A stretch of DNA of 64,000 bases from NCBI RefSeq assembly GCF_900156735.1, contig NZ_FTOL01000002.1, positions 434,001-498,000 of the forward strand. Reading direction: 5' to 3'. The notes below the pieces were generated by a model. That model did not search any database, had not been told where the DNA came from, and saw only the letters and a list, made by a program, of their open reading frames with translations. This stretch comes from Chryseobacterium ureilyticum (GTDB lineage Bacteria > Bacteroidota > Bacteroidia > Flavobacteriales > Weeksellaceae). The translations under genes were made by a program, and so were the position numbers. Below are positions 20,380 to 29,602 of the stretch, one piece after another. Positions within the stretch are counted from its first letter, which is position 1. Each line of letters begins with the position of its first letter.

Positions 20380-20508
20380 GGCTTTCGGGCTTTTAGAGAA
20401 ACACAAATTCTATCCTATTCATTCGGCTTGTATAGACAGGAAGTTCAGACATTTCAGAACTTACCTCTTTATTGCTGAGTAAAATCATACAACAAAAAAT
20501 ACACACTC

Positions 20509-21072
20509 ATGAAAAAAATCAGAACAGACTTTCAATCCACCTTGGGGAAAAGTCCCAAGAAGCATTCCGGCGTACAGCTAATGGAAACATTTTTTCAGCT
20601 CAATGATCTCGCTGCAACCAAAGAGCTGTTAAACACCATTATGAACTATGCTGTAAAAAGAAATAGCTGGATAAAAGAAGATCCGTCCGTCATTTATCAT
20701 TTTCATCAGGCGATGCGTTCATTCATCCGTGCAGGCTACTTTATCATGTTGAAGGAAAAGAAATTGGTGGTCAATACTCAGTGGGAAGATGTCTCTCCAT
20801 TGGTTCTTGGCTTGCTTTCTGAGAAAGAATATCAAAATCCTATGTTGGTGTTTAAAAAAGCATTCAGGGAATACAGCATCAAAGAATTTGATTATTTCAT
20901 TTCCGGAATGGTTTATTTCTCACTCGGCATCTATGACAATCTACCGGAAAGGAATATGATAAGCCCATACATACATCTCACCAAAATGCTGGATGCCGCA
21001 TACCTTATTATCGAAAGGAAAAATATAAAGCCCGCTCCGCAAAGTCGGGAAATTTTACCCGCAAAAAAATAA
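20509..21072 (+). CDS. Protein of unknown function behind a structured leader
   Basis: A 187-residue, probably all-helical cytosolic protein (MKKIRTDFQSTLGKSPKKHS; LMETFFQLNDLAATKELLNTIMNYAVKRNSW; YHFHQAMRSFIRAGYFIMLKEKK). No signal peptide or recognised motif. It is the only convincing ORF behind the promoter at 20070-20101, with a leader of about 400 nt that holds the structured element. A strong hairpin lies 84 bases after the stop. Its position beside defence genes suggests an accessory role, but function is not visible. Confidence 0.6.
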   Translation: MKKIRTDFQSTLGKSPKKHSGVQLMETFFQLNDLAATKELLNTIMNYAVKRNSWIKEDPSVIYHFHQAMRSFIRAGYFIMLKEKKLVVNTQWEDVSPLVLGLLSEKEYQNPMLVFKKAFREYSIKEFDYFISGMVYFSLGIYDNLPERNMISPYIHLTKMLDAAYLIIERKNIKPAPQSREILPAKK

Positions 21073-21155
21073 AATCCACAGCCATAAATTTCAAACATCA
21101 GAGTAAAAAACCGCTCTTATCCTCTTCTATACCGCATCCAGTTACTTTAATACCC

Positions 21156-21187
21156 GTCTTTAGCCCCTTCGCAAAGGGGCTAAAGAC
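21156..21187. other. Perfect 14-bp hairpin
   Basis: GTCTTTAGCCCCTT-cgca-AAGGGGCTAAAGAC. Its strength fits a transcription stop for the 187-residue gene, but no T-run follows, so it may be a repeat end instead. Confidence 0.55.
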
Positions 21188-21200
21188 ACTTTCATAACCA

Positions 21201-21426
21201 CCTAGAACCCCTTACCTAAGGGGATACACACCCTTAAAAACTCCCTTCAGACCGTTGAATAACTGGGTATACCCCCTTATACAACCCTCTCTACACCCTT
21301 CTATAATTCCCTAGAGCTATTTACCTAAGGGGATGTCCCCCCTTCGGAACTACCTATACCCCATTAACCAACCGGGTACCCCCCCTTATGCAACCCCCTC
21401 TCCCCCCTTAGGTAAGGGGGTAATCC
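21201..21426. repeat. Tandem degenerate repeat, unit about 109 bp
   Basis: Two adjacent copies (21201-21309 and 21310 to about 21426) share CCTAGA, TTACCTAAGGGGAT and AACYGGGTAYMCCCCCTTAT blocks in the same order and spacing. The C-rich composition differs from both flanks. The second copy ends in CCCCCCTTAGGTAAGGGGG, a hairpin. No convincing gene lies between 21073 and 21602; this region looks like decayed repeat DNA. Confidence 0.65.
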
Positions 21427-21602
21427 TACCTGAAAAAGCAGATCAAGGTGAGATAAATACTGATAGACTGATCAAAAGATCATCATCCGAAGAAAAGGAA
21501 ATACTACTCCACCAAAGCTTCCTACTTTACGCAAATGCTCCTTATTTCTTATAGCTGAGAACATCTTTATAATTCGTAGATTTGAGGATTAATAACCATA
21601 TT

Positions 21603-22250
21603 ATGACCGCTCAGGAACTTGAAACTTTACTCACCGAAAGAGTTCAAAAGTTTGATCTAAAAAAGATTGCATTTGACTCTCTTCATCAAATACTCTCAGA
21701 GACTCCTGAAGAACTTATCGGAGGATTTGAACCTCATGAAATTACCTACCAATTTGATGGTTATAAATATCTGATAGATAATAGAGACCATGATCCCATT
21801 ATCCGAACAAGTATAGGATTCTACGTGAAAAATGATATTTATCATGATAATTTAGAACCTATTGGCTACTATGAACTTGATACAAATTGGAATGGTGAAG
21901 TGGTAGATGACTGGTTTGTCATAGAAAAGGAAAAATATTTGAAAGACATTGGCATCATTTCCTATTTTCAATGGATGAATAAAAAACTTCCACCTCAATA
22001 CCTGGAAACAGATCATGTTCAATACGAATTTGTATCCTATATTTCTATGGTTGGAACATTATTTATCAGCAAAGCATTTCAAAGTACAGGAGTTTTTGTT
22101 CATAAAGCAAAAACCTATTTAGAAACAACTGATAATTCTTTACCTGATAAAGATTATTTAAAGGCGTCCAAGAAATTTTTGAAAATAATAGGTACTTATT
22201 TGATAGGAAACAACTTGATCACTGAAGATCTGAAGCAAAAATTAATATAG
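21603..22250 (+). CDS. Cytosolic protein of unknown function
   Basis: About 215 residues from MTAQELETL (an ATG at 21582 adds seven). Rich in acidic and aromatic residues (TYQFDGYKYLIDNRDHDPI; YYELDTNWNGEVVDDWFVIEKEKY). No signal peptide, membrane segment or known motif. The composition and size resemble immunity-type proteins, and it opens a run of such genes. Function unknown. Confidence 0.55.
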   Translation: MTAQELETLLTERVQKFDLKKIAFDSLHQILSETPEELIGGFEPHEITYQFDGYKYLIDNRDHDPIIRTSIGFYVKNDIYHDNLEPIGYYELDTNWNGEVVDDWFVIEKEKYLKDIGIISYFQWMNKKLPPQYLETDHVQYEFVSYISMVGTLFISKAFQSTGVFVHKAKTYLETTDNSLPDKDYLKASKKFLKIIGTYLIGNNLITEDLKQKLI

Positions 22251-22330
22251 AATAATGAATCGTAATTCATCAATTCAAATACTATAATATAAATTCAAAT
22301 TTGAAAATCACCTGTCTACATTTGAAAACC

Positions 22331-22918
22331 ATGAAAAACTTTACTCTGCTATTATGTTGTCTTGCACTTCTACTTTCCTGTGGTAAGAAAAATAATGACC
22401 ATAAATCTGAAAAACCTAAACCTGTTCTGATAAAAATCGGATACTATCCTACATTTCATCTTCCTGCTGAAATCATCTTAAATTTTAATGAAAAGTATTT
22501 GATTTTTTATAATCCCGTTTCCTATAGTCCACCTCCTCCTCCTCCACCATTAAAAGAAAATGGTGAAAAACGGAGTATCGAAGAAAAAAAGGAATACCTG
22601 AAATATATCGATGAAAGACCAGAACTTCAGCCCTTCAAAATTAACCTGTCACAAAATGATATTGAAAGAATTCAGCGAATTTCAGATTCTTTCCAGTCAG
22701 AAGATTTTAATGATAAAGATTTAAAACCAGGAATAGATGGCATGTCAACAAACATTATTATTTTATATTCCGACGGAAAATTAGTTCAAATCAATCCTAT
22801 GAATTCTCCCAATGAAAAGCAACAAGCATTATATGGAGAGATTTTAGATCTTCTCATTGAAAAGAATACAAATAAGAATAATGCTATTATTTTGCAAAAA
22901 ATAAAAGGATACCACTAG
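22331..22918 (+). CDS. Lipoprotein of unknown function
   Basis: About 195 residues from MKNFTLLL (an ATG-type start at 22301 adds ten). A lipobox LLLSC puts the lipid Cys at residue 17, so it is membrane anchored. The mature part is Lys-rich, then has a seven-proline run near residues 70-76 (YSPPPPPPPLKENGEK) and a Glu/Lys-rich end. No family recognised. Confidence 0.6.
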   Translation: MKNFTLLLCCLALLLSCGKKNNDHKSEKPKPVLIKIGYYPTFHLPAEIILNFNEKYLIFYNPVSYSPPPPPPPLKENGEKRSIEEKKEYLKYIDERPELQPFKINLSQNDIERIQRISDSFQSEDFNDKDLKPGIDGMSTNIIILYSDGKLVQINPMNSPNEKQQALYGEILDLLIEKNTNKNNAIILQKIKGYH

Positions 22919-23023
22919 ATAGTCCTTACTTTAGTAAGTTAAAATATATTGGATAGCCAAGAGCAACAGGAATTTTATACCTTTATAAACTGAGATCAAA
23001 GCAATAGATAAACCGTATTTAGT

Positions 23024-23434
23024 ATGATACATCTCCGGATCGATAAAATCAAAGAGACATGGACAAGTGAAAATATAAAACTGAGCCCACCTGCCACCCC
23101 CGAACTCATTAAAACAACAGAAGAAATTATTGAGTTTCAGTTTCCGAATGATTTTAAAGAATTTTATTTGCAACTTGATGGCTTCGTAGATTGGGGCTGG
23201 ACCAAAAATATGTTTTCTATCTGGCCATTAGCAAGAATACTGGAAGAATACCATCATGAAAATGACAAAAGTTTCATTGTATTTGCAGATTATCTGATCA
23301 ATGCAATTCAGTTCGGTTTTGTGAAGGGAAAACATGGAGTATTTAAAAATAGTGGTGATACACATGAGTGGATTGCAGATACATTTTCTGAAGCGATCTT
23401 TCTTATCAGTTCAGATGCAGATATTCTCTATTGA
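23024..23434 (+). CDS. SMI1/KNR4 (SUKH) family protein
   Basis: A 136-residue protein with SUKH-type features: LSPPATPELIKTTEEIIEFQFPNDFKEFYLQLDGF, then FSIWPLARILEEYHHEND and a C-terminal WIADTFSEAIFLI. Bacterial SUKH proteins often serve as immunity proteins against polymorphic toxins. No toxin gene is next to it, so it may be an orphan immunity gene. Confidence 0.75.
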   Translation: MIHLRIDKIKETWTSENIKLSPPATPELIKTTEEIIEFQFPNDFKEFYLQLDGFVDWGWTKNMFSIWPLARILEEYHHENDKSFIVFADYLINAIQFGFVKGKHGVFKNSGDTHEWIADTFSEAIFLISSDADILY

Positions 23435-23561
23435 TGTAAATTTCTATTATCCTACTTTACCACAACCTCAGAAACAATTTTTCGCAAAAAATATCTCGTC
23501 AGCTTTTTCCTATCTTTAAACCACTATTTCCTCATCACAATTTAAACTAAAATCCACACCA

Positions 23562-24737
23562 TTGAAAACAAAATTATTATTCCTTTCATTTTTGGGTTCA
23601 TTATTCACCCATGCACAAACCCTTAAGTTTCAAAATCTCGCTAATATGTCTGCAGGCAGAGGAGGCACAATCAGTGTAATAGTGAACGATAATATCTATG
23701 TGAGCAACGGGTATCAGGAAAACAGCAGTAATGCAAAATATATTGAAAAATATAATATTGCTGATAATAGCTGGAGTATTCTCAATTCTACCCTCCTTCC
23801 CAAAAGATTTGCTAATTCGGAAGCTTACGATAATAAAATTTATATTTTTAATGGATGGGGAAATAGCCATCTTGAAATTCTGGACCTTGCAACCAATCAA
23901 ATAACGAAGGGCGCTACTAATCGTTCCTATACAGGAAATGCAGGCTCTGCAATCTATAATGGCAAAATATACGTGTTTGGTGGCAGCGGGCTAAACGGTG
24001 CGGCAACCACAGTATTTTCTGATAAATTTCAGTATTACGACATCGCATCCAATACATGGAATCCCTTACCGGATATGCCTACAGCCAGAGAAACAAAGGG
24101 TAAAATCGTAAATGATAAGCTATATGTAATTGGTGGTTTTAATGGTACTTCATCCCGTCTGATCAATGTTTTTGACCTCAAGACTAATCTTTGGACCGAT
24201 AAGTATATCATGCCTTCCGGGATATCCGGACACTCATTAGCTGTATCCGGTAATAAGATTTTTATTATAGGGGGTTATAATAATCAAACTTTTCTAGCCT
24301 ATTTTGATACAACAACCAATAAAGTACATCAGCTATCATCCAATATGATTCCCAGAAGGCACGCTGCAGCAGAAGTATATGACGATAAACTATACATCAT
24401 CGGCGGAAGTACAACATCTCTACTTAAATCATCCATTAAAAGCATTCAAGTAGCCGATATTAATGAAAGTGTACTTTCTTCAACAGCAACCAATGACGAT
24501 CATGAAAGTAAAACAAGAGTCTACACCAGTGCCAATAGAGACGGTTTTGTTATCAGTAATAAAAACAACAGCAATCAATTTGAATATACGATTTACCCAA
24601 CAGACAGGAAACATATCATCAATGGTGTTGCCTATTATAATAAAACCATAGATTTATCAAGTGTGCCAAAGGGAACCTACATTTTCAGTTATAAAAATGA
24701 AAAAGGAGTGTTACAGCAGGTAAGGATTATAAGATAG
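23562..24737 (+). CDS. Secreted Kelch-repeat protein
   Basis: A 391-residue protein starting at a TTG codon; this start is needed for the signal peptide (MKTKLLFLSFLGSLFTHAQ). At least five Kelch-like blades are seen (NNIYVSNGYQE, NKIYIFNGWGN, GKIYVFGGSG, DKLYVIGGFNG, NKIFIIGGYNN, DKLYIIGGST), giving a beta-propeller. The tail IDLSSVPKGTYIFSYKNEKG resembles the end of a T9SS sorting domain but is short. Probable surface or secreted binding protein. Ligand unknown. Confidence 0.8.
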   Translation: MKTKLLFLSFLGSLFTHAQTLKFQNLANMSAGRGGTISVIVNDNIYVSNGYQENSSNAKYIEKYNIADNSWSILNSTLLPKRFANSEAYDNKIYIFNGWGNSHLEILDLATNQITKGATNRSYTGNAGSAIYNGKIYVFGGSGLNGAATTVFSDKFQYYDIASNTWNPLPDMPTARETKGKIVNDKLYVIGGFNGTSSRLINVFDLKTNLWTDKYIMPSGISGHSLAVSGNKIFIIGGYNNQTFLAYFDTTTNKVHQLSSNMIPRRHAAAEVYDDKLYIIGGSTTSLLKSSIKSIQVADINESVLSSTATNDDHESKTRVYTSANRDGFVISNKNNSNQFEYTIYPTDRKHIINGVAYYNKTIDLSSVPKGTYIFSYKNEKGVLQQVRIIR

Positions 24738-24809
24738 AAACGCCTAAACATTCATACCAATTCCACCATACAAGATAGAGAGACTTTTGAGCAAATAAAT
24801 CCCCCTAAT

Positions 24810-25358
24810 ATGATAGACGAAGCTTTAGTACAAAAAATAATAGAAGAGGAAATAAATCCAAATTATACCATCTTTAAATATTATGATACAGAACCTTATA
24901 CCTTTATTTTTTGGAAGCATAAAAAGTATGATAAAGATGATGAACGAGGAATGTTGATAGGAGTAGGACCCGTTGTGTATGATAAAAACCTGAAAAATTA
25001 TACGGTTTTAGGCTCCGGATCAAACAATGAGCATTATTACAAACATTTACCCGATAATCTGTTTGCTGAATATACAATCATCAATACTTATGAAAGCATT
25101 AAAGCCGGAATTTTAAGAAGAAAGTATGTGAATACTGATGATGTTGACAGATTATGCCAAATTATAACGAACGGCTGGGGGTATGTTGATTTTGATATGT
25201 ATTACTCTCAGGATTACGATATAAAAGACCATATCATAGTTGTTTTGAAAGATAAAAACCAACAAGAGGAACTACTTAATTTCTGGAATGAAATAAATTA
25301 CAACTATAAAAGATTAAGCGCCACGGAAATTTTACTTTGGAAAGAAAAAGACGTATAA
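24810..25358 (+). CDS. Immunity-like protein (Imm35/YrhB-like)
   Basis: A 182-residue cytosolic protein. GVGPVVYDKNLKNYTVLGSG is like the GNGPIIVDK-type motif of the Imm35/YrhB family, preceded by the basic loop WKHKKYDKDDERG. The similarity is partial. Next gene is a GNAT acetyltransferase after about 48 bases. Function beyond this is unknown. Confidence 0.55.
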   Translation: MIDEALVQKIIEEEINPNYTIFKYYDTEPYTFIFWKHKKYDKDDERGMLIGVGPVVYDKNLKNYTVLGSGSNNEHYYKHLPDNLFAEYTIINTYESIKAGILRRKYVNTDDVDRLCQIITNGWGYVDFDMYYSQDYDIKDHIIVVLKDKNQQEELLNFWNEINYNYKRLSATEILLWKEKDV

Positions 25359-25406
25359 AAAAATAAATTTTAATAAAGCTATTAGACGCAAAAACAAAAG
25401 TATAAA

Positions 25407-25940
25407 ATGTTCAATAAGATCTTAACCACTTTTCCAATATTGACAACTGAACGATTGACGCTTCGTCAGCCGTCACAAAGTGATGTTCAAGAAATATTCT
25501 CCCTCAGATCTGATGTAAATGTGAATAAATATCTTGGTCGCTCACTCACCGAAACTACAGATGAAGCATTAACCTTTATTCAAAAAGTGAATGAGGGTTT
25601 CAAAAATAATAAAGGACTTTATTGGGGCATTACAATCTCTGATAATAAAAAACTTGTTGGAACCATTTGTCTTTTTAATTTTTCAGACGACCTTAAAACA
25701 TGTGAAATTGGATACGAGCTTTTACCCGATTATCAGCAACAGGGAATCATGAATGAAGCATTAAAAAAAATTCTTGATTTTACTTTTCAGACTCTTGAAA
25801 TTCAAACAATTGAGGCTTTTACCCATAAAGATAATCTAAGTTCAACCCAGCTTCTTGAAAAATTTCATTTTGAGAAAACGACATTTATTGATGAAACTGA
25901 TCCCAATTTAATAGCATTTTACTTATCAAATAAAAAATAA
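25407..25940 (+). CDS. GNAT family N-acetyltransferase
   Basis: A 177-residue RimJ/RimL-type GNAT with TERLTLRQPSQSDVQEIFSLRSD at the N-terminus, GYELLPDYQQQGIMNEALKKILDF (acetyl-CoA-binding region) and AFTHKDNLSSTQLLEKFHFEK. It acetylates an amine on an unknown substrate. Complete length for the family. Confidence 0.88.
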   Translation: MFNKILTTFPILTTERLTLRQPSQSDVQEIFSLRSDVNVNKYLGRSLTETTDEALTFIQKVNEGFKNNKGLYWGITISDNKKLVGTICLFNFSDDLKTCEIGYELLPDYQQQGIMNEALKKILDFTFQTLEIQTIEAFTHKDNLSSTQLLEKFHFEKTTFIDETDPNLIAFYLSNKK

Positions 25941-25996
25941 TCTGACCTCGGACAACAACCTGATCACACAGAAAAGCGTCAAAAATCCTTACCCAC

Positions 25997-26656
25997 ATGA
26001 AAAAAGCATTTGAATTTCTCAACCAATTAAAAGAAAATAACAATCGGGAATGGTTTTCCAAACACAAATCAGAGTATGATTCAGTTGTAAAAGAAAACAA
26101 AACTCTTTTCAATCAGATCTATAATGAACTTCAGGAATATGATCAACTCAAAGGAATTCATATTTTCAGAATTTACAGAGATGTTCGTTTCTCAAAAGAT
26201 CAAACACCTTATAAAACCAATTTCGGTGTCGGATATTCCCGTTCAAAACCCATGTTGAGAGGTGGATATTATATTCAGCTGGAACCCGGCAACAGCTTTG
26301 TAGGTGGTGGCTTTTGGGGACCTGAGGCAAAAGATTTACTTCGTATCCGTAAAGAATTTGAAATCAGTACTACAGAAATTGAAAAAATTATTTCTGATAA
26401 AACTTTTGTAAAATATTTCGGAGAGCTACAGGGCGATTCGGTAAAAACAGCTCCGCGAGGCTTTGAGAAAAACCATCCTGCAATAGATTTAATCAGAAAA
26501 AAACAATTCGTCGTGATGCGAAAATTTACTGATAAAGAGGTTTTCTCAGACAGCTTTCAAAAGGAAGCTTTACAAACTCTTTTGGCTATGCGTCCGTTTT
26601 TCGATTATATGAGTGAAGTACTGACAACTGATCTCAATGGAGAACCTTTATATTAA
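25997..26656 (+). CDS. DUF2461 domain-containing protein
   Basis: A 219-residue protein matching the DUF2461 family throughout: FLNQLKENNNREWFSKHKSEYD, HIFRIYRDVRFSKDQTPYKTNFG, YYIQLEPGNSFVGGGFW and the end FDYMSEVLTTDLNG. A conserved but uncharacterised cytosolic family. Followed by a NUDIX gene after 38 bases. Confidence 0.85.
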   Translation: MKKAFEFLNQLKENNNREWFSKHKSEYDSVVKENKTLFNQIYNELQEYDQLKGIHIFRIYRDVRFSKDQTPYKTNFGVGYSRSKPMLRGGYYIQLEPGNSFVGGGFWGPEAKDLLRIRKEFEISTTEIEKIISDKTFVKYFGELQGDSVKTAPRGFEKNHPAIDLIRKKQFVVMRKFTDKEVFSDSFQKEALQTLLAMRPFFDYMSEVLTTDLNGEPLY

Positions 26657-26694
26657 AATTCATTATAGAACGACATCAAATATTATCGCTAAAA

Positions 26695-27102
26695 ATGCAC
26701 AACAAAACAATCATTGACAAACTCGCCTGGATCGAGCTAAAAGATAAATCTATTCTCTCCACAAAAAGCTACGGAAAAGAGAAATATTATATTCCCGGAG
26801 GTAAAAGAGAGACTGGAGAAACCGATGAACAGGCTCTAGTTCGTGAAATATGGGAAGAATTAAATGTAATTATCGACGGCAAAACATTGCATTATATCGG
26901 AACTTTTGAAGCTCAAGCTCACGGACATGAAGAGGGCATTATTGTAAAAATGACTTGCTATTCTGGAGAATATTCCGGAGAATTAAAAGCCAGCTCTGAA
27001 ATTGAAGAAATGAAATGGCTTAACTATTCAGACAAAGACAAGGTATCTGAAGTTGATAAAATAATCTTTGACAGTTTACATCAGAATAATTTATTGGATT
27101 AA
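26695..27102 (+). CDS. NUDIX hydrolase
   Basis: A 135-residue protein with a complete Nudix box GGKRETGETDEQALVREIWEEL (G-x5-E-x7-REUxEE). It likely hydrolyses a nucleoside diphosphate derivative; substrate not readable. Terminator about 52 bases downstream. Confidence 0.88.
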   Translation: MHNKTIIDKLAWIELKDKSILSTKSYGKEKYYIPGGKRETGETDEQALVREIWEELNVIIDGKTLHYIGTFEAQAHGHEEGIIVKMTCYSGEYSGELKASSEIEEMKWLNYSDKDKVSEVDKIIFDSLHQNNLLD

Positions 27103-27153
27103 TTTTCTTATTCCACATCTCCATCAATCACAACCTTATCAATTATAAAAACA

Positions 27154-27184
27154 AAAGCCGTTCTGGAAAACAGAGCGGCTTTCA
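27154..27184 (+). terminator. Rho-independent terminator
   Basis: AAAGCCG / CGGCTTT stem with CTG/CAG inner pairs and a GAAA loop, then TTCATTT. Confidence 0.65.
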
Positions 27185-27294
27185 TTTATTAAAGATAGTA
27201 GTATAAATTCCCTACAGATAAGGGTTCCCGTAAGGTATCATCTATCATTCGTTTTACTTTTGGTTTTCAATTTTTGATTATTAAAAATAAAACA

Positions 27295-27855
27295 ATGAAA
27301 CAAGTACTATTAATTTTTACGCTTTTAATTTTTGGAATTTCTTATTCTCAAACAGCTCCAATATTTGAAAATGATACACTCGTTACTTCAACGGGTTTTA
27401 AAGTGTATGAAGGTTTGGATCTGAAAATCGGGACAGGTTCTATGAATGATGGAGATTTTAAATTTATCAGAACCAATGCTTCTTCGTTATTCAATTATTC
27501 TTCAACCACAGGCTATCAAGGTCTTGCGAATCAGGCAAATTCTTTTAAAAGAAGTAATTCCGGGCTGACATTTAAAGTGAAAAAAATAATGCCGAGAGGA
27601 AACAAAAAAAATGGCTTCGTGTACTATGCTAAAATCGGAAGCGGTCTCATGAACTATGAAGTAGATCTGGAAAATGCAATCAGATCAGGCGAAGTAATTG
27701 TTCCCGATGAATTTTTACCTAAAGAAAAATCTCAACATATAAATTCAGAAACAAAATATGACCGACTGAAAAAAATCAAGGAACTCAAAGATTCAGGAGT
27801 TTTATCTGAAGAGGAATTCCAAAAGGAGAAAGATAAAATAATGGCTGAAAAATAG
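27295..27855 (+). CDS. Secreted SHOCT-domain protein
   Basis: About 186 residues from MKQVLLIFTLL (an ATG at 27274 adds seven). A signal peptide ends ISYSQ. The last 29 residues (YDRLKKIKELKDSGVLSEEEFQ) are a SHOCT short helical domain, a motif often at the C-terminus of oligomerising proteins. The central region is unrecognised. Single gene with terminator. Confidence 0.75.
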   Translation: MKQVLLIFTLLIFGISYSQTAPIFENDTLVTSTGFKVYEGLDLKIGTGSMNDGDFKFIRTNASSLFNYSSTTGYQGLANQANSFKRSNSGLTFKVKKIMPRGNKKNGFVYYAKIGSGLMNYEVDLENAIRSGEVIVPDEFLPKEKSQHINSETKYDRLKKIKELKDSGVLSEEEFQKEKDKIMAEK

Positions 27856-27864
27856 CTTTTATGC

Positions 27865-27899
27865 AAAACCGTTCTGTTTTCAGGGCGGTTTATTTTTTT
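27865..27899 (+). terminator. Rho-independent terminator
   Basis: AAACCGTTCTG-tttt-CAGGGCGGTTT (two G-U pairs) followed by a T-run. Confidence 0.8.
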
Positions 27900-28039
27900 C
27901 CTAACATCTAAAGATATTTTACTCTATTTTTACAAACATCTAAAGCAGGATAAATTTATAATGAACAATGAAGTTTTTTATAAAAAATCACTGACTTCAG
28001 ATAGTCAATAAACTTATAACTAACAGGCACAAAATAAAT

Positions 28040-29065
28040 ATGCAGAATTATTGTAAACAACTGTTTTTACTTTTCACCTCTTTCCTTCTTCTTTCTAATC
28101 TGCTATTTTCCCAAACAAAAAAAGCTGTACAAATTGATTCTTTAATGAAACAGTTCAGCCAAAGCGGAACTTTTAACGGAAATGTTTTAGTTTCAAAAGA
28201 TAATAAGATCATTTATAATGCTTCTTTTGGTTTTACGGATGCTACAAAAACAAAGAGACTGACGGGTGAAGACAGGTTTAATATAGGTTCGATCACAAAA
28301 GAATTTAGTGCTGCTGCTATATTACAATTACAGGAGCAGGGAAAATTGAAAACAGAAGATCATGTTTCTAAATATATTCCGGAATTACCCAAATGGGCAA
28401 ATGATGTTACCGTAAAAGATTTATTGCAATACACAAGCGGTATTCCCGATGTAAACTGGAAAAAAATTAAAAATGATAAAGATCTTTTCGATGGTTTATT
28501 GCTTGTAGATTCCCTGGAATTCAAACCTGGAACGGATTACGGTTATAACAATAATAATATATTTCTACGTCATTTTATCGTTGAACGATTAACAGGAATT
28601 CCCTTTAATCAATATGCAGAAAAATTTATTTTCAAGCCTTGTCACATGACTTCTTCTATGATGACTCCTTTTGAGAATGAGCAAAATATGGCTAAAGGAT
28701 TTAATATTGATTTAGTGCCAGACAAAGCTGATCTGCCTATTACCGGAGGAACTTATTTAACGACTACAGATTTATTAAAATGGACAAAATGCCTTCATTC
28801 AAATAAAATAATGACCGAAATTTCTTTATTTGAACTGGGACAGCAATTTAATCTCCCGGAAACTCAATCATCTATGGGGGAAGCAAAATTTAAAAACAAA
28901 AAATTGGTTGAGCATATACATGATGGAAGAGCCGGAAACTATGAAGCTCTTTTGGTTTCTGATCTGGACGAAAAGCTGACCATTATTCTGCTGGGAAATA
29001 ATTATCACGGAAAGCTATTTGAAATTTCTGATGCAATTAAAGTTATTATGAATAATAAAAAATAG
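28040..29065 (+). CDS. Serine hydrolase (beta-lactamase family)
   Basis: A 341-residue class C-like serine hydrolase with a signal peptide ending LLFSQ. The nucleophile is Ser84 in SITK (SxxK); the second motif is YNN near residue 169; HDG near the C-terminus stands for the KTG box. Family members are penicillin-binding-protein-like esterases or peptidases in the periplasm. Related to the larger paralogue at 34.65 kb. Confidence 0.82.
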   Translation: MQNYCKQLFLLFTSFLLLSNLLFSQTKKAVQIDSLMKQFSQSGTFNGNVLVSKDNKIIYNASFGFTDATKTKRLTGEDRFNIGSITKEFSAAAILQLQEQGKLKTEDHVSKYIPELPKWANDVTVKDLLQYTSGIPDVNWKKIKNDKDLFDGLLLVDSLEFKPGTDYGYNNNNIFLRHFIVERLTGIPFNQYAEKFIFKPCHMTSSMMTPFENEQNMAKGFNIDLVPDKADLPITGGTYLTTTDLLKWTKCLHSNKIMTEISLFELGQQFNLPETQSSMGEAKFKNKKLVEHIHDGRAGNYEALLVSDLDEKLTIILLGNNYHGKLFEISDAIKVIMNNKK

Positions 29066-29141
29066 TATTTTTCAATACGTCATTAAGTCAAATAAATACT
29101 TATTGAGTAATTAATATAACAGTTATAGTGATCTAAAAATT

Positions 29142-29567
29142 ATGACCATTCAAGACCAAATCAAAGAATATATCAATAGCCAACCAGAGCCAAAACGTAA
29201 TGATATGATGGAACTTCATCATAACATTCTGGAACTTATGCCGAACTGCAAACTCTGGTTTCTGGATGGAAAAAACAGTGAAGGTAAGATTGTTTCCAAC
29301 CCTAATATCGGATACGGAGCTTATACTATTTCATATACTGACGGAACTACTAAGGAATTTTATCGCATTGGAATAAGCGCCAATACAACAGGAATTTCTG
29401 TGTATATTATGGGTATTGATGATAAAACTTATTTAGCACAGGCATTCGGAGAAAAAATAGGCAAGGCTAAAGTGACAGGATATTGTATTAAATTTAAGGC
29501 ATTGAAAGATATTCATATTGAAGTTCTCAAAACTGCAATACAGTATGGTTTTGCACAAAATTCTTAA
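29142..29567 (+). CDS. DUF1801 domain-containing protein
   Basis: A 141-residue small cytosolic protein with the DUF1801 pattern (EYINSQPEPKRNDMMELHHNILELMPNCKLWFLDG; IGYGAYTISYTDG; RIGISANTTGISVYIMG). Uncharacterised family. Followed by a membrane-anchored gene after 35 bases. Confidence 0.7.
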   Translation: MTIQDQIKEYINSQPEPKRNDMMELHHNILELMPNCKLWFLDGKNSEGKIVSNPNIGYGAYTISYTDGTTKEFYRIGISANTTGISVYIMGIDDKTYLAQAFGEKIGKAKVTGYCIKFKALKDIHIEVLKTAIQYGFAQNS

Positions 29568-29602
29568 AATTGACACATCAAAACCATTAAAATTTAAAGA
29601 CC

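Noticed and set aside
20222-20482. 86-codon ORF inside the structured leader
   Set aside because: Starts at a GTG within the hairpin, is rich in Cys/Tyr/Phe without any recognisable motif, and crosses palindromes; more likely chance.
20143-21072. Retron
   Set aside because: A structured RNA precedes the gene, but the 187-residue protein lacks any reverse-transcriptase motif.
21333-21554. 73-codon ORF in the C-rich repeat
   Set aside because: Low-complexity Pro-rich reading of a tandem repeat; no family and no start signal.
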